Below are positions 16,384 to 25,818 of a DNA stretch of 64,000 nt, piece by piece. Source of the stretch: Pseudomonas sp. LS-2 (GTDB taxonomy: Bacteria > Pseudomonadota > Gammaproteobacteria > Pseudomonadales > Pseudomonadaceae); assembly GCF_003605735.1 (NCBI RefSeq), contig NZ_QXTJ01000026.1, forward strand, positions 327,512-391,511, in the 5' to 3' direction. The position numbers and the translations under genes were made by a program. Below the pieces are notes generated by a model. The model was not told the DNA's origin. It did not search any database and saw only the letters and a program-made list of their open reading frames with translations. Positions within the stretch are counted from its first letter, which is position 1. Every line of letters starts with the position of its first letter.

Positions 16384-16593
16384 TCACGGTGATCCTCCAT
16401 CCGAGACCTTGTTGTTCCTATGCTCATTCGCTGTATCGTTCTCAGTCGCCATCTCGTCACTCCCCTCCACAGGGTTATCACGTTCAGCCGGATGCTCACC
16501 GGGATTGGCCATTACATCAGGTCGTCCTGGCTCCAGCGGTGCTATCGACGCGCCGTTACCCGAACCACCTTCAAGGTCTGATTTACTTTTCAT
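16384..16593 (-). CDS. Small disordered acidic protein (69 aa)
   Basis: Low-complexity hydrophilic protein (MKSKSDLEGGSGNGAS start; rich in Glu, Asn, Pro, Gly, Asp), predicted unstructured. GGGAGG lies 6 nt from the ATG. Comparable in style to the acidic proline-rich protein at 61896-62138. Such small proteins are common in Pseudomonas stress-associated regions; function unknown. Confidence 0.6.
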   Translation of the reverse strand: MKSKSDLEGGSGNGASIAPLEPGRPDVMANPGEHPAERDNPVEGSDEMATENDTANEHRNNKVSDGGSP

Positions 16594-16858
16594 TCGTTGC
16601 CTCCCATGGCCGCAAAATGGATTGCGACATACACGTTCGAAGCTTGAAGCGTGGCGTCGTTCGATTAATTACCAGGCAGTAACAAGGGCGCCAGTACACC
16701 GCGAGAGCGCTCGGCTCCTTGTCTGATGCCTTCCCTGGATTGAACGTAATCGGAGTAAGTGACTTCCCCTCTTGGCCGCGTCAAGCCTGGCTAACAGGGT
16801 TCAGGTCGCCGTGACTCAACAGATGCAGAACAAGAAGACAGATCCACGAACGACGGAC

Positions 16859-16889
16859 AAAGAAAAGCCCGCGATGGGGGAGCGGGCTC
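16859..16889 (-). terminator. Terminator candidate downstream of small membrane protein
   Basis: Minus-strand AGCCCGC-9 nt loop-GCGGGCT followed by TTTTCTTT, 64 bp after the stop of the 16953-17231 gene. Confidence 0.7.
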
Positions 16890-16952
16890 AAATTTTCTTG
16901 CAGGAGCAGACCCAAACGTAGCTAACGGCGTGTGAAATGAATGTGAACAAAG

Positions 16953-17231
16953 CTACTGAGCAGCCACAGCATCTGCACTCATCGCGGGATTAGGCCTGGT
17001 ACCAAGGACATCTCGAACCGCATCCTGGGAAACCTTGGAGGGTGCATCGGGCATTGAAACGGTTGTCACCCATGACGTTGAATCTACATCCGAATGTGGT
17101 GCTACTGACGGCTGTAGTTTGGTATGGAGATAACTGATCTCCCCCGCAACAAATCGGAAGGAGTAAATTGCGCTGAGGCAGAAAACCAGCAGCCCTACCG
17201 TCACCACAACTTTGGCTGACCCTGACTGCAT
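16953..17231 (-). CDS. Small single-pass membrane protein (92 aa)
   Basis: One N-terminal membrane helix (residues 8-27, VVVTVGLLVFCLSAIYSFRF) and a Ser/Pro/Asp-rich tail that would lie in the periplasm or cytoplasm. AGGAGGAG precedes the ATG with good spacing, and a terminator follows at 16859-16889, so this is a real monocistronic gene. No family recognised. Confidence 0.65.
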   Translation of the reverse strand: MQSGSAKVVVTVGLLVFCLSAIYSFRFVAGEISYLHTKLQPSVAPHSDVDSTSWVTTVSMPDAPSKVSQDAVRDVLGTRPNPAMSADAVAAQ

Positions 17232-17328
17232 CGTCTCAACTCCTCCTTAGCGATGCCCTGATCCTACCCTCGGCGTCCTCAAACCAACAGCAGCTCGGCG
17301 ATCACCTGCATCCTGAGTGCCTTTTCGA

Positions 17329-17580
17329 TTAAGCAGTATCCTTGGCAGCCGCGTCAGCGCTGGAAGCGATCCTGTTTTTCAGCTCGGCAATCAAGTTCCC
17401 AATGGCGCGACTCGTATTCAGTTCAGAGATCGGTATGCCACCTGCGACAAGATTCCTACCAGGGGCCGGATCGACGAGTTCAATCGAAACCTCCCCTCTT
17501 TCGTCTATCGAGCATCGGCATTGCATGGGCAGGAACCCACGTTCGATGATATGGCGCAGCTCTAACGTTGATATAGCCAT
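17329..17580 (-). CDS. DUF1652 family protein
   Basis: 83-aa protein starting MAISTLELRHIIERGFLP. The pattern LELRxIIExxFLPxxCxCxxxxxGxxxxxLxDPxxGR...GI...LxxSRAIxxLIAELK is that of DUF1652, a small Pseudomonas family of unknown role. The IS21-like repeat array at 17597-17655 begins only 17 bp upstream of the start, so the native promoter has probably been lost or replaced by the element end. No Shine-Dalgarno is visible, consistent with disruption. Confidence 0.75.
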   Translation of the reverse strand: MAISTLELRHIIERGFLPMQCRCSIDERGEVSIELVDPAPGRNLVAGGIPISELNTSRAIGNLIAELKNRIASSADAAAKDTA

Positions 17581-17596
17581 GATGCGTAATTGCACG

Positions 17597-17655
17597 GACT
17601 TGACCACTCATTTGCATTTCACTTGACCAGCCATTTGCATACGATCTGACCATTG
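17597..17655 (+). repeat. IS21-like terminal repeat array (single end)
   Basis: Three tandem units of the form TTGCAT-N4-CTTGACCA, as at 25095-25145 and, inverted, at 25546-25643. Such multiple internal repeats mark ends of IS21-family elements. Orientation points rightward, so the matching inward end lies to the right, possibly at 25643. Confidence 0.6.
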
Positions 17656-17856
17656 AGTGACGATGCCTTTGGTTCCTTAGTCTGATACCTGATGCATAGT
17701 CGTACATCCGCCCATGGAGGAGCAATCCGTGCCTCTCAGTGCCCGGAATTTTAATTGCTGCCCTTCGTGGTCGATTTGCTTTGCCATGCGGGTTGGAGTC
17801 GTGCGCAAGCTGATCACGCATTGGAGCGGGCTTGCTAACGGGCAACGCTTGAGCGC

Positions 17857-18281
17857 TTAGGGCTTTTTGGCGATGACAAGCAGTCCAGCGACGATGAGGC
17901 CTGCACCCGTGATCATGCGCAACGTGATGATCTCTCGAAGCACCAGACCGGCAAGCAACATAGCATCGATGACGCTACCCTTATCAATCAGTGCAACGTT
18001 GGCGACATCCCCTGCTTTTAGGGCTTTGTAGTAGAAGATCCATGACAACGCCGTGGTGACGCCCGACAGTCCTAGCCAAGTCAAATTCCCGCTCGTGATG
18101 TTGGCCACATCTGTGTAGGAACGACCCACACCGCGAACGCCAGCACGAAGGCACCTACAAACGACGTATGAACGGTCAGGCCGAGTTCCCCCGAAATACC
18201 TGCAAGGCCCATCTTGGCGATGACAGATGTGAACCCAGCAAAAAACATTGAGACGAAGGCATACGCCATCCATTTTTCCAT
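17857..18281 (-). pseudogene. EamA-family (DMT) transporter, frameshifted
   Basis: Two overlapping frames encode consecutive parts of a 140-aa one-EamA-domain transporter: MEKWMAYAFVSMFFAGFTSVI to VVPT in one frame, then TDVANITSGNLTWLGLSGVT to GLLVIAKKP in the next. A 1-bp deletion near 18110 explains the break. About four or five membrane helices in total. It ends the fluoride cluster on the left and is inactive unless frameshifting occurs. Confidence 0.8.
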
Positions 18282-18380
18282 CCGTGTACTGACCTTTATT
18301 TCGGACGCTTGCGGCGCTGAGAGACCAGCCAAAATCACGCGGCTCTCAGTGCTACTCTCGGCATCAAAGCTGGCGAAAAT

Positions 18381-18911
18381 CTATTGGGGGGAATACGCGG
18401 CGACCGACTTGCGAATCTCCTCCCGCGCCTCATCAGCGCTCCCCCAACGGCCCATCTTTACCCACTTCCCCGGCTCCAGTGTTTTGTAGTTCTCGAAGAA
18501 ATGCTGTATCTGAGCGAGTAGTAGCGCGGGGAGGTCTGAGCACTCTTTCACGTCGCTGTACATAGCGCTCAGCTTGTCATGAGGCACTGCAATCACCTTG
18601 GCATCCGCTCCAGCTTCGTCCGTCATGTACATCACACCCACTGGCCTACTTCGAATGACGACGCCCGGTGACACCGGGTAAGGGCAAATCACCAGAACGT
18701 CCAGAGGATCGCCGTCATCGCTCAATGTATTGGGAATGAATCCATAGTTGGCCGGATAGAACATCGGCGTGCTGAGGAAGCGATCAACAAAGATCTGTCC
18801 GCTTGGCTTGTCCACCTCGTACTTGATCGGCGAGTGATTTGCAGGAATCTCGATGACGGTGAAGAAGTCATCGGGGATGGCGTTGCCAGCGGGGATGTCC
18901 GTGTAGCTCAT
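18381..18911 (-). CDS. ppa: Inorganic pyrophosphatase, family I
   Basis: Hydrolyses pyrophosphate to two phosphates; Mg-dependent, cytoplasmic, fluoride-sensitive as a family. 176 aa, normal for bacterial family I. The signature DGDPLDVLV (about 68-76) and the active-site run [12 protein letters not shown], plus [13 protein letters not shown] and [14 protein letters not shown], are intact. Start at 18911 is chosen because AGAGG lies 7 nt upstream; ATG at 18917 overlaps it. It lies in the fluoride island with eno, suggesting supply of an extra or less sensitive copy of a fluoride target. Confidence 0.9.
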   Translation of the reverse strand: MSYTDIPAGNAIPDDFFTVIEIPANHSPIKYEVDKPSGQIFVDRFLSTPMFYPANYGFIPNTLSDDGDPLDVLVICPYPVSPGVVIRSRPVGVMYMTDEAGADAKVIAVPHDKLSAMYSDVKECSDLPALLLAQIQHFFENYKTLEPGKWVKMGRWGSADEAREEIRKSVAAYSPQ

Positions 18912-19014
18912 GCTCATACCTCTAGGTTTTCTGGAAGGCCAAGACCGCTGACGTTTTGCCAACGGACATACGTGAGTCGATGTTTTACGCTGACCAATCT
19001 GTCAGGCTCGACGG

Positions 19015-19221
19015 TTAAGGGCCGAGCAATTTTATGATCGCATTCAGGTCAGACCACGGCTGCGAGAGTCGCGAACTGACGTCATCACAGCCAGGCCTGT
19101 GCGCGAATGGTTGATCGCACGATGTCTCATGCTGCTGCGCCGCACAGCTTTTACAGATGACAATGCCACCTTGAAATCTCCATCTTCTGCTCCAGGCTAA
19201 TAACATTTCTGGCGGGGTCAT
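19015..19221 (-). CDS. Small Cys/His-containing hypothetical protein (68 aa)
   Basis: Frame between eno and ppa beginning MTPPEMLLAWSRRWRF, with CKSC...H...C...H..GC spacing that could bind zinc and ending SQPWSDLNAIIKLLG. GAGAG lies 8 nt upstream of the ATG. The composition looks protein-like and resembles small Pseudomonas proteins I have no name for. If real, it is part of the fluoride transcript. Otherwise the 350 bp between eno and ppa is empty. Confidence 0.45.
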   Translation of the reverse strand: MTPPEMLLAWSRRWRFQGGIVICKSCAAQQHETSCDQPFAHRPGCDDVSSRLSQPWSDLNAIIKLLGP

Positions 19222-19266
19222 TACGTCGCTCTCGTTACGCAAAGGTTGGTATCAGAAAGGAGGGTG

Positions 19267-20553
<1,287 letters not shown>

Positions 20554-20622
20554 TCATCTCCAAGGAACGATTCAGGATCGTAATTGGCGGCATTAGTAAG
20601 TTGGTGGCCTCTGAGGCGGACA

Positions 20623-21063
20623 TCAGCTCTCCATCAGTATTCTGAGCAACTGGATCGCTATCACCGCGATTGCTGGAACCAAGAAACCTCCGATAATCAG
20701 CTCGGGAATCTCGCCCAAGAGGGGCATGAACTGACCTGCCTTACCCATCTGGAAAAGCTCAAGCATTTGATCTGACGCGACCATTACGGAGCAGCAGTAG
20801 CCAGCCTGCGCCTTGAACCTGATCCGCCTTTGCTTTAACTGATTAAAGGTGAACAGAGACACTCCGAGGCTCACGATGAAAAGCGTGGCAAATTCAAAAA
20901 CTGATCCTGTGAGCAACTTGCCCATGACAAGACCGAATACGATGCAAAGCATCACTGCACCCATGGGGTCTCCCAATTCTTTCAAGTGATTTGGATGAGC
21001 AGAAATCTGTGAGCCTTCCATTGAAGTTTCATCTGTTGGACTGCCCACCGACCCCCTACTCAT
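20623..21063 (-). CDS. Membrane protein of unknown function in the fluoride cluster
   Basis: 146 aa from ATG at 21061-21063, with two membrane segments near 38-65 (AVMLCIVFGLVMGKLLTG...) and 70-85, and a long C-terminal hydrophobic stretch ELIIGGFLVPAIAVIAIQLL. The N-terminal 30 residues are hydrophilic. It starts 5 nt after the stop of the upstream gene, so the two are one unit. No family recognised. Position between the DUF190 gene and eno suggests a role in fluoride export or signalling, by association only. Confidence 0.6.
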   Translation of the reverse strand: MSRGSVGSPTDETSMEGSQISAHPNHLKELGDPMGAVMLCIVFGLVMGKLLTGSVFEFATLFIVSLGVSLFTFNQLKQRRIRFKAQAGYCCSVMVASDQMLELFQMGKAGQFMPLLGEIPELIIGGFLVPAIAVIAIQLLRILMES

Positions 21064-21068
21064 CACGC

Positions 21069-21335
21069 TCACTGCCGCTGTGCTCGGAGCGCGTAGCCCG
21101 GCACACAGGTGTGAGACAGGTCGGCCTTGCAAGCTCTCTCACTCGGCATACGCAGCGTGACCATGGCGCCTTCGAGCGAAGTCACGATGTACCAGCCCTC
21201 GCTGGATACCCGTTGGCTGCCCGCCATCCCTGCCAGAAAAAGTGACCCAAAAATCAGCCCCAAGAGGAGCGATCTATTGTCGCGAGCCCAGCCAGCAGCT
21301 TGAGGTTGTGGACGCAAGTTATAAACTCGGTACAT
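21069..21335 (-). CDS. Small single-pass membrane protein (88 aa)
   Basis: Has one membrane helix (LLLGLIFGSLFLAGMAG, about 24-40) followed by an extracytoplasmic-looking domain with two Cys (RACKADLSHTCVPG) that could form a disulfide. AAGGA sits 8 nt before ATG. Lies 38 bp after the DUF190 gene and 5 nt before the next membrane protein. Unknown family, part of the fluoride cluster. Confidence 0.6.
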   Translation of the reverse strand: MYRVYNLRPQPQAAGWARDNRSLLLGLIFGSLFLAGMAGSQRVSSEGWYIVTSLEGAMVTLRMPSERACKADLSHTCVPGYALRAQRQ

Positions 21336-21373
21336 GGGGTTTATCCTTTGTATTAGCTGCCCAACGCGGTGTT

Positions 21374-21697
21374 TTAGTTTTCCGTCTGACCCACTCGACC
21401 GTATTCAATGGGCAATTTGAGATAGCCGAGAGAAATCGACTCCCTGGCCAATGCCTCCAGCAACCTGTCGCATCCGGGCTCATCAGTGGATATCGTCACC
21501 ATGACGGGATGATCGGCACCGCTAAGAAAATGAGCGGTATGCAAATGTCCCAGATGATCCAATCCCTCTGTACCGCTTACCAGCGTTGCACCGAGAACAC
21601 CCTGCCGCTTGGCGAAGTCGACCAGCCATTCTCCAAGTGGAAGGTGCTGGTATTGGGTGCTTTGTTCAGTGAAAAACGTCAGTTGAAAGCCGGTCAT
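21374..21697 (-). CDS. DUF190 (PII-like) protein
   Basis: 107-aa cytoplasmic protein of the DUF190 family, which has a PII-like ferredoxin fold and is repeatedly linked to fluoride riboswitches. Family features: QLTFFTEQSTQYQHLPLGEWLVDFAKRQG start, GATLVSGTEGLDHLGHLHTAHF centre and the FLSGADHPVMVTI strand. Start at 21697 is set by GAGG upstream. It is clearly paralogous to 23743-24096. Function of the family is unestablished; a ligand-binding regulatory role is plausible. Confidence 0.82.
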   Translation of the reverse strand: MTGFQLTFFTEQSTQYQHLPLGEWLVDFAKRQGVLGATLVSGTEGLDHLGHLHTAHFLSGADHPVMVTISTDEPGCDRLLEALARESISLGYLKLPIEYGRVGQTEN

Positions 21698-21782
21698 GGC
21701 AGCATCCTCATAAGGTGGTGAAAGCGACCGAGATTTGGGTCGGCCATACAGCCTCATCTACGAGCTGGATCTTCAAGATGAG

Positions 21783-22148
21783 TCACGACGCGTCACTGAG
21801 CGGTAACTCGCACAAGAGGAGAACGGCCCGTACCTTGCGTAATTCGTCAGCGTGATCACGCAAAAAGGCGCGCAGCTTGTCCTCTGTATCCAGTAGCTCC
21901 AGGCACTGTGGATGGCGCATATCGCCAAGCTCCGGGTGATGATGTGAGAGGCGCTGGCCTGGCAGATACCCTGCCGAAATCGGCTTGAGCATGACCTGCT
22001 CGATTCTGGCTTTATGCGCGACTTTAAGAAGATGTTGGGCAAGCGCAGGCGCACTCAGGTGATGCCAGAACTGTGTAACCCGCGCTCGACTGGCGCCGGG
22101 AAAATAGAGTTGCAAAGCGGTCAGGCGATCTTGACGACGTTCGGTCAT
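21783..22148 (-). CDS. DUF190-like protein, divergent
   Basis: 121 aa, overlapping the CLC gene stop by 4 nt (ATGA), so translationally coupled to the channel. It has the DUF190 layout: LTALQLYFPGA strand, helix LAQHLLKVAHKARIEQVML, central SAGYLPGQRLSHHHPEL, LELLDTEDKLRAFLRDHAD, and VRAVLLLCELPL final strand. It lacks the FFT opening seen in the other two copies. The family assignment is by layout rather than by signature, hence moderate confidence. Confidence 0.65.
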   Translation of the reverse strand: MTERRQDRLTALQLYFPGASRARVTQFWHHLSAPALAQHLLKVAHKARIEQVMLKPISAGYLPGQRLSHHHPELGDMRHPQCLELLDTEDKLRAFLRDHADELRKVRAVLLLCELPLSDAS

Positions 22149-23491
22149 TTCTCTTCCCCCACGAGATTTTCTTTGCGCTCGCTGGCGGACTCACGTTGAT
22201 CATGAAATTGCTTGATATCGGAGAGGCGGATTTCTTCCGGCAGAGCGCGGTGATGCTTGCTGTGCCCCACCCGCTGGGCGTGATAGATCCCGGTATGTCC
22301 GGACACGAGGTAGCTGGCGATACAGGCGATGGCCGCGAGCGGCGCAATCTCTGGCCCGAACAGCTCCATGGCCATGACAATGGTTGCCAGCGGCGTATTT
22401 GCCGCACCTGCTAATACTGCGACGAAGCCAATGCCCGCCATCATCGCGAAGGGAAGATGCAACAGGGGCGCTAACGCATTCCCCAACGTGGCACCTATGT
22501 AGAAGAGCGGTGTGACTTCGCCGCCTTTGAAACCACTGCCCAGAGACACAACGGTGAACACCATCTTTCCAAGCCAGTCCCAGGGTGCCACCGGCATTTG
22601 AAAGGATTGAACGATGCTTGGAATCCCCAGCCCGATGTACTTGTTTACGTCGATGTAAGGGTTACTACCGAGCGCCCACACTGCGACTGCGATCAGCAGG
22701 CCGCCGACGAAGGGTCTTAACGGGGAATAGGTGATAAGCCGTTTAACGAACGCCCCGAGCTTATGGGTGGCGGTCGCGAATAATAGGCCCGTGAGGCCGA
22801 AGATAATCCCTGCTGCCACCACGGCCATGACGCTCCAGAGCTGTACAGGAACCACTTCGCCAATGACGTAATGAGTATGAACAACGCCCCAGGCTTGCCC
22901 GACCTGGTCGGCAACGATTGCAGCAACCACGCAAGGGAACAGCGCGTCGTAACGCATGCGTCCTATGGCCAACACTTCAAGTCCGAACAAAGCTCCCGCA
23001 AGAGGCGTGCCGAAGACGGACGCAAAGCCCGCGCTGATGCCGGCCATGAGAATCACGCGGCGGTCTTCACGACGCAGCCGTAAGACGTGCGTCAATTGAT
23101 CGGCAAGCGCGCCGCCCATCTGCACCGCTGTACCTTCACGTCCCACCGATGCGCCGAACAGGTGGGAAACCACGGTGCCGATGAGCACCATCGGCACCAT
23201 GCGCAGCGGGACAATTTTCTTGGGGTCGTGGATCTCGTCGATGATCAGGTTATTGCCGGCATCAACCGGTTTGCCCATCAGGTGATACGCAAGGCCTACC
23301 GCAAAGCCGGCAACGGGCAATAGCCAAATGACCCAAGGATGGGTTTCGCGCCACTGGGTGGCATGATCCAGAGAAAAGAGGAAGAACGCAGAGGCAGAAC
23401 CTGCCAACAACGCCACCAAACCTGCGAGCGCAAGCCATTTGGCGATGTAGGGCAGTAAGTCGAGTTGTTCAGGTCGTCGGAGCTTAGACAT
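22145..23491 (-). CDS. CLC-type fluoride/proton antiporter (EriC-F family)
   Basis: Inner-membrane transporter of the CLC superfamily, expected to expel fluoride in exchange for protons. 448 aa from the ATG at 23491, with about 12-14 membrane segments. GREGTAVQMGGALAD (about 120) and GSGFKGGEVTPLFYIGATLGN (about 330) are the paired selectivity-region helices. A fluoride riboswitch (23577-23637) lies 86 bp upstream and drives it. The following DUF190-like gene overlaps by 4 nt. A TTG start at 23527 would add 12 residues and cannot be excluded. The subfamily call rests on the riboswitch and neighbours as much as on residues. Confidence 0.87.
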   Translation of the reverse strand: MSKLRRPEQLDLLPYIAKWLALAGLVALLAGSASAFFLFSLDHATQWRETHPWVIWLLPVAGFAVGLAYHLMGKPVDAGNNLIIDEIHDPKKIVPLRMVPMVLIGTVVSHLFGASVGREGTAVQMGGALADQLTHVLRLRREDRRVILMAGISAGFASVFGTPLAGALFGLEVLAIGRMRYDALFPCVVAAIVADQVGQAWGVVHTHYVIGEVVPVQLWSVMAVVAAGIIFGLTGLLFATATHKLGAFVKRLITYSPLRPFVGGLLIAVAVWALGSNPYIDVNKYIGLGIPSIVQSFQMPVAPWDWLGKMVFTVVSLGSGFKGGEVTPLFYIGATLGNALAPLLHLPFAMMAGIGFVAVLAGAANTPLATIVMAMELFGPEIAPLAAIACIASYLVSGHTGIYHAQRVGHSKHHRALPEEIRLSDIKQFHDQRESASERKENLVGEEK

Positions 23492-23576
23492 TTGGTCAGC
23501 CACAAAAGAGTAAGTGGGCCTGACCAAAGAAGGGATTCTGACCGCGAACGCCTACAGACCTGGTTTGATCAGGTTT

Positions 23577-23637
23577 CTGTAGGCATCATCAGCTGCTACG
23601 GGAGCAGCGGTTAGTTAATGGAGGAATGCCATCTCCA
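23577..23637 (-). ncRNA. Fluoride riboswitch (crcB motif) upstream of the CLC gene
   Basis: Minus-strand reading gives GGAGATGGCATTCCTCC, then TTAACTAACCGC, a variable hairpin GCTGC...GCAGC, and CTGATGATGCCTAC, which is the conserved crcB motif in correct order and spacing. A further hairpin (ACCTG...CAGGT, 23557-23575) follows and may be the expression platform. Fluoride binding would turn on clc-DUF190 expression. Confidence 0.93.
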
Positions 23638-23742
23638 GTTCGGCGATGTTAGCTAGCTGTCGCTCAAATGTAAAACTTTGTTGCAGGGGACGCGCTTATT
23701 TGAGGAGCCGGTAGTCCCAAACAACGGCACCGACGCCCCTCA

Positions 23743-24096
23743 TCACACATCTACAGCAGGCGTTGGTTGATCTGACGCATCTCCTCGACCGACAAAGCCT
23801 ATCTCAATCGGCGTTTTGATATAGAACAGGCTGATCGGTTCCTGCTCCAGCCTCTGAAATAGGCGATCAGACTCTTCTTCAGTGATGGCAAGCTGGATCT
23901 CTACAGGCTCATCGGCCATCTCAAAAAAATGCGCAGAATGCAGCTTTCCTGTGTGCCCAAACCCCTCGATACCCGTGGAAAGCGTCGCGCCTCGCAAGCC
24001 CAGATCCTTCGCTAGATCTATCACCCAATCCCCCAGCATTTTTCCTTGGTAGCGACGATTCTGTTGAGTGAAAAAAACGACGAGAAAGCCTTTCAT
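23743..24096 (-). CDS. DUF190 (PII-like) protein
   Basis: 117 aa beginning MKGFLVVFFTQQNRRYQGK, with GATLSTGIEGFGHTGKLHSAHF and PVEIQLAITEEE. Very similar layout and about 45% identity by eye to the 21374-21697 protein, from which it probably arose by duplication. GAGG lies 8 nt before the ATG. It starts 10 nt after crcB, so crcB-DUF190 form one riboswitch-controlled unit. The last 12 residues are a proline-rich tail. Confidence 0.82.
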   Translation of the reverse strand: MKGFLVVFFTQQNRRYQGKMLGDWVIDLAKDLGLRGATLSTGIEGFGHTGKLHSAHFFEMADEPVEIQLAITEEESDRLFQRLEQEPISLFYIKTPIEIGFVGRGDASDQPTPAVDV

Positions 24097-24106
24097 GATC
24101 AGCACC

Positions 24107-24490
24107 TCAGCTGGAGCACAGCAATTGATAAGTCAGCAGTCCGAGCGCAGTCATAAGCAGTGAGCCTATGACATGGACGCTGATCGCTCCTAACGCCCAG
24201 ACCACTCGACCCTCCTGAATCAGCGTCAGAGTTTCTGCGGAAAACGTTGAGAACGTGGTAAGGCCACCGCAAAAGCCAGTCATGATCAGCAGACGCCACT
24301 CCTGACTGATTGATGGATTTGATGCGAAGAACACCAGCGCGAGACCGATGATGTAGCCGCCGACTAGGTTGGCCAGGACAGTGCCAGAAGGCATTGTGGG
24401 GAAAAGGCCGTTCAGACGCATACCTAGCCCCCAACGTATCCACGCGCCTGCCGATGCACCAATGGCTATCGCGATCAGTGATTTCAGCAT
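24107..24490 (-). CDS. crcB: Fluoride ion channel CrcB (Fluc)
   Basis: Small dual-topology fluoride channel, 127 aa, four membrane helices, works as a dimer in the inner membrane. Signature [16 protein letters not shown] (about 76-91) contains the central Na site Gly/Thr and the Phe-box TFSTF lining the pores; [13 protein letters not shown] and [10 protein letters not shown] are the N-terminal family blocks with the conserved Asn. Start MLKSL at 24490 is preferred over the ATG two codons upstream. A fluoride riboswitch (24630-24677) lies 140 bp upstream. Confidence 0.95.
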   Translation of the reverse strand: MLKSLIAIAIGASAGAWIRWGLGMRLNGLFPTMPSGTVLANLVGGYIIGLALVFFASNPSISQEWRLLIMTGFCGGLTTFSTFSAETLTLIQEGRVVWALGAISVHVIGSLLMTALGLLTYQLLCSS

Positions 24491-24629
24491 GGGCATCAGT
24501 CCCGATCAAAGAATTGCGATAGAGACGGAAGCTTCAGGTTGTCCGTAAAGCACGGAAGAGCATGTGGAGGGATCATTTCCTGTCCTCGATTGGGACAGGG
24601 AGCACACCTACGCACCCTGTCCAGGGTTT

Positions 24630-24677
24630 ACGTAGGCATCATCAGCACGGGGCGGTTGGAGGAGGAATGCCATCTCC
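24630..24677 (-). ncRNA. Fluoride riboswitch (crcB motif) upstream of crcB
   Basis: Minus strand: GGAGATGGCATTCCTCC, a short CAACCGCC segment, then GCTGATGATGCCTAC. All conserved positions match the copy at 23577-23637, but the internal P3 hairpin is reduced. A hairpin ACCCT-GGAC-AGGGT follows at 24613-24628. Confidence 0.93.
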
Positions 24678-24799
24678 TGATACGATCCTATAGCACCAGC
24701 ACTGATGGCATCAAGATCCTTGAGCCAGTCTTCATGCCCACCCATACTTAAGCCAGTCCAAGGCCATCGTCCTTCAAAATTCTCTGCATGAGACACCAG

Positions 24800-25039
24800 A
24801 TGAGCATCGGCGAAACTACAAAATTGATCAGTACCCGAAGTGAAGAAAACGCGAACCTACTCCTCCGGGCGGGCTGGACGCTTTTGCTCATAGCTGATCG
24901 TCAGGAAGAGGGTTACCAGTGGCTGCTCTATCAATTCGGATGGCAGCAAGACGGGGAACCTCCTGAGAGCGCATTTACCGGTGTTGAAGGTGGCCCTGAC
25001 CCGTTTCGAAACCGCACAACAATCGAAGTCTCTACCTGA
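24800..25039 (+). CDS. Small hypothetical protein (79 aa)
   Basis: Begins MSIGETTKLISTRSEENANL and continues with LLLRAGWTLLLIADRQEEGYQW, a pattern I recall from small conserved Pseudomonas proteins of unknown role. Divergent from the crcB unit and separated from it by the riboswitch region. Start at 24800 is chosen because the conserved part begins there; the upstream ATG at 24788 adds four residues. Not recognised functionally. Confidence 0.55.
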   Translation: MSIGETTKLISTRSEENANLLLRAGWTLLLIADRQEEGYQWLLYQFGWQQDGEPPESAFTGVEGGPDPFRNRTTIEVST

Positions 25040-25094
25040 CATTCGTAGCAAAATAGTCTCATCTGAATGCTGTTAAAGGCTTTGAAAACAGTCG

Positions 25095-25643
25095 ATTGCA
25101 TTGCACTTGACCATCTGTTTGCATTCGACTTGACCATTTGCATTCGTGTTGCCCAGTCTAGGTACGAGCCTGACGCTCCTCAGAGCGCCGACGACTCACC
25201 TGCAGGTATGGATGACTAGCACTGACTACATCCACGCCTCAGCCCATCTAAACACGATGGTTTACCAGCATCCGCAACGGCGCGGCAGAAGCCTGCCATG
25301 GAAGCAACGCACAACAGTAATGCTCAAACTGCTTGCCGGGGATATGGGGCTGGACGTTATGCATGCCACGCGCCCGCAATTTGCGCTGAGGACAGGCGTA
25401 GAAGACATCACAGCTGATCTTATTGAAGAATTCAAGAAGACGTCCGCGCTCAGGACATGGGGGTGGGAGTGCATTCTCGACGGCACGCCACAGGTAATGC
25501 CGCCCACCTCGTTGTTCTAGGCGGTATCGAACGGGTGAGCGTGTGGTCAAGTGCAGTGCAAACACGTGGTCAAATCGAATGCAAATGCCTGGTCAGTGCA
25601 GACGCAATTAGGTGGTCAGGTAAGATGCAATTTCCCACATGAC
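25095..25643. mobile_element. Non-autonomous IS21-like element (about 550 bp, MITE-like)
   Basis: Left end 25095-25145 has tandem TTGCAT-N4-CTTGACCA units; right end 25546-25643 has the same units inverted (TGGTCAAG...ATGCAA). Interior lacks istA/istB and contains one 103-codon frame. A matching single end lies at 17597-17655. The family assignment is from the repeated-end style; exact boundaries and target duplication were not resolved. Confidence 0.55.
25212..25520 (+). CDS. Passenger ORF inside the MITE-like element (102 aa)
   Basis: Hypothetical 102-aa protein starting MTSTDYIHASAHLNTMVYQH, with a helical centre (TVMLKLLAGDMGLDVMHATR) and TADLIEEFKKTSALRTWGWE. Not a transposase fragment I recognise. 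Only a weak AGG precedes the ATG. Both flanks are the inverted end repeats, so if expressed it would be mobile cargo. The minus strand is also open through the same region, so coding status is uncertain. Confidence 0.4.
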   Translation: MTSTDYIHASAHLNTMVYQHPQRRGRSLPWKQRTTVMLKLLAGDMGLDVMHATRPQFALRTGVEDITADLIEEFKKTSALRTWGWECILDGTPQVMPPTSLF

Positions 25644-25818
25644 GCACAAACTCCCAGTTGTTGTTCATGGTGGACTTGGGAACAGGTCGAATATTCGAGA
25701 TGCATGAGCCTCAGCTTGTCCATGCGACAAACCCCATTCGGTTTAGCAAATGTGTTGCACGAAGGGTGACATTCTGATGTCCAAATATTTCCACCCTCTG
25801 TTGGTAACGGAGTGACCC

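Noticed and set aside
17480..17845. Minus-strand frame of 121 codons over the IS21-like repeat array
   Set aside because: It overlaps DUF1652 out of frame and the repeat array; no recognisable IstA/IstB sequence.
23641..23742. Search for a third riboswitch or small RNA next to the CLC riboswitch
   Set aside because: Only the leader upstream of the aptamer; no second conserved block.
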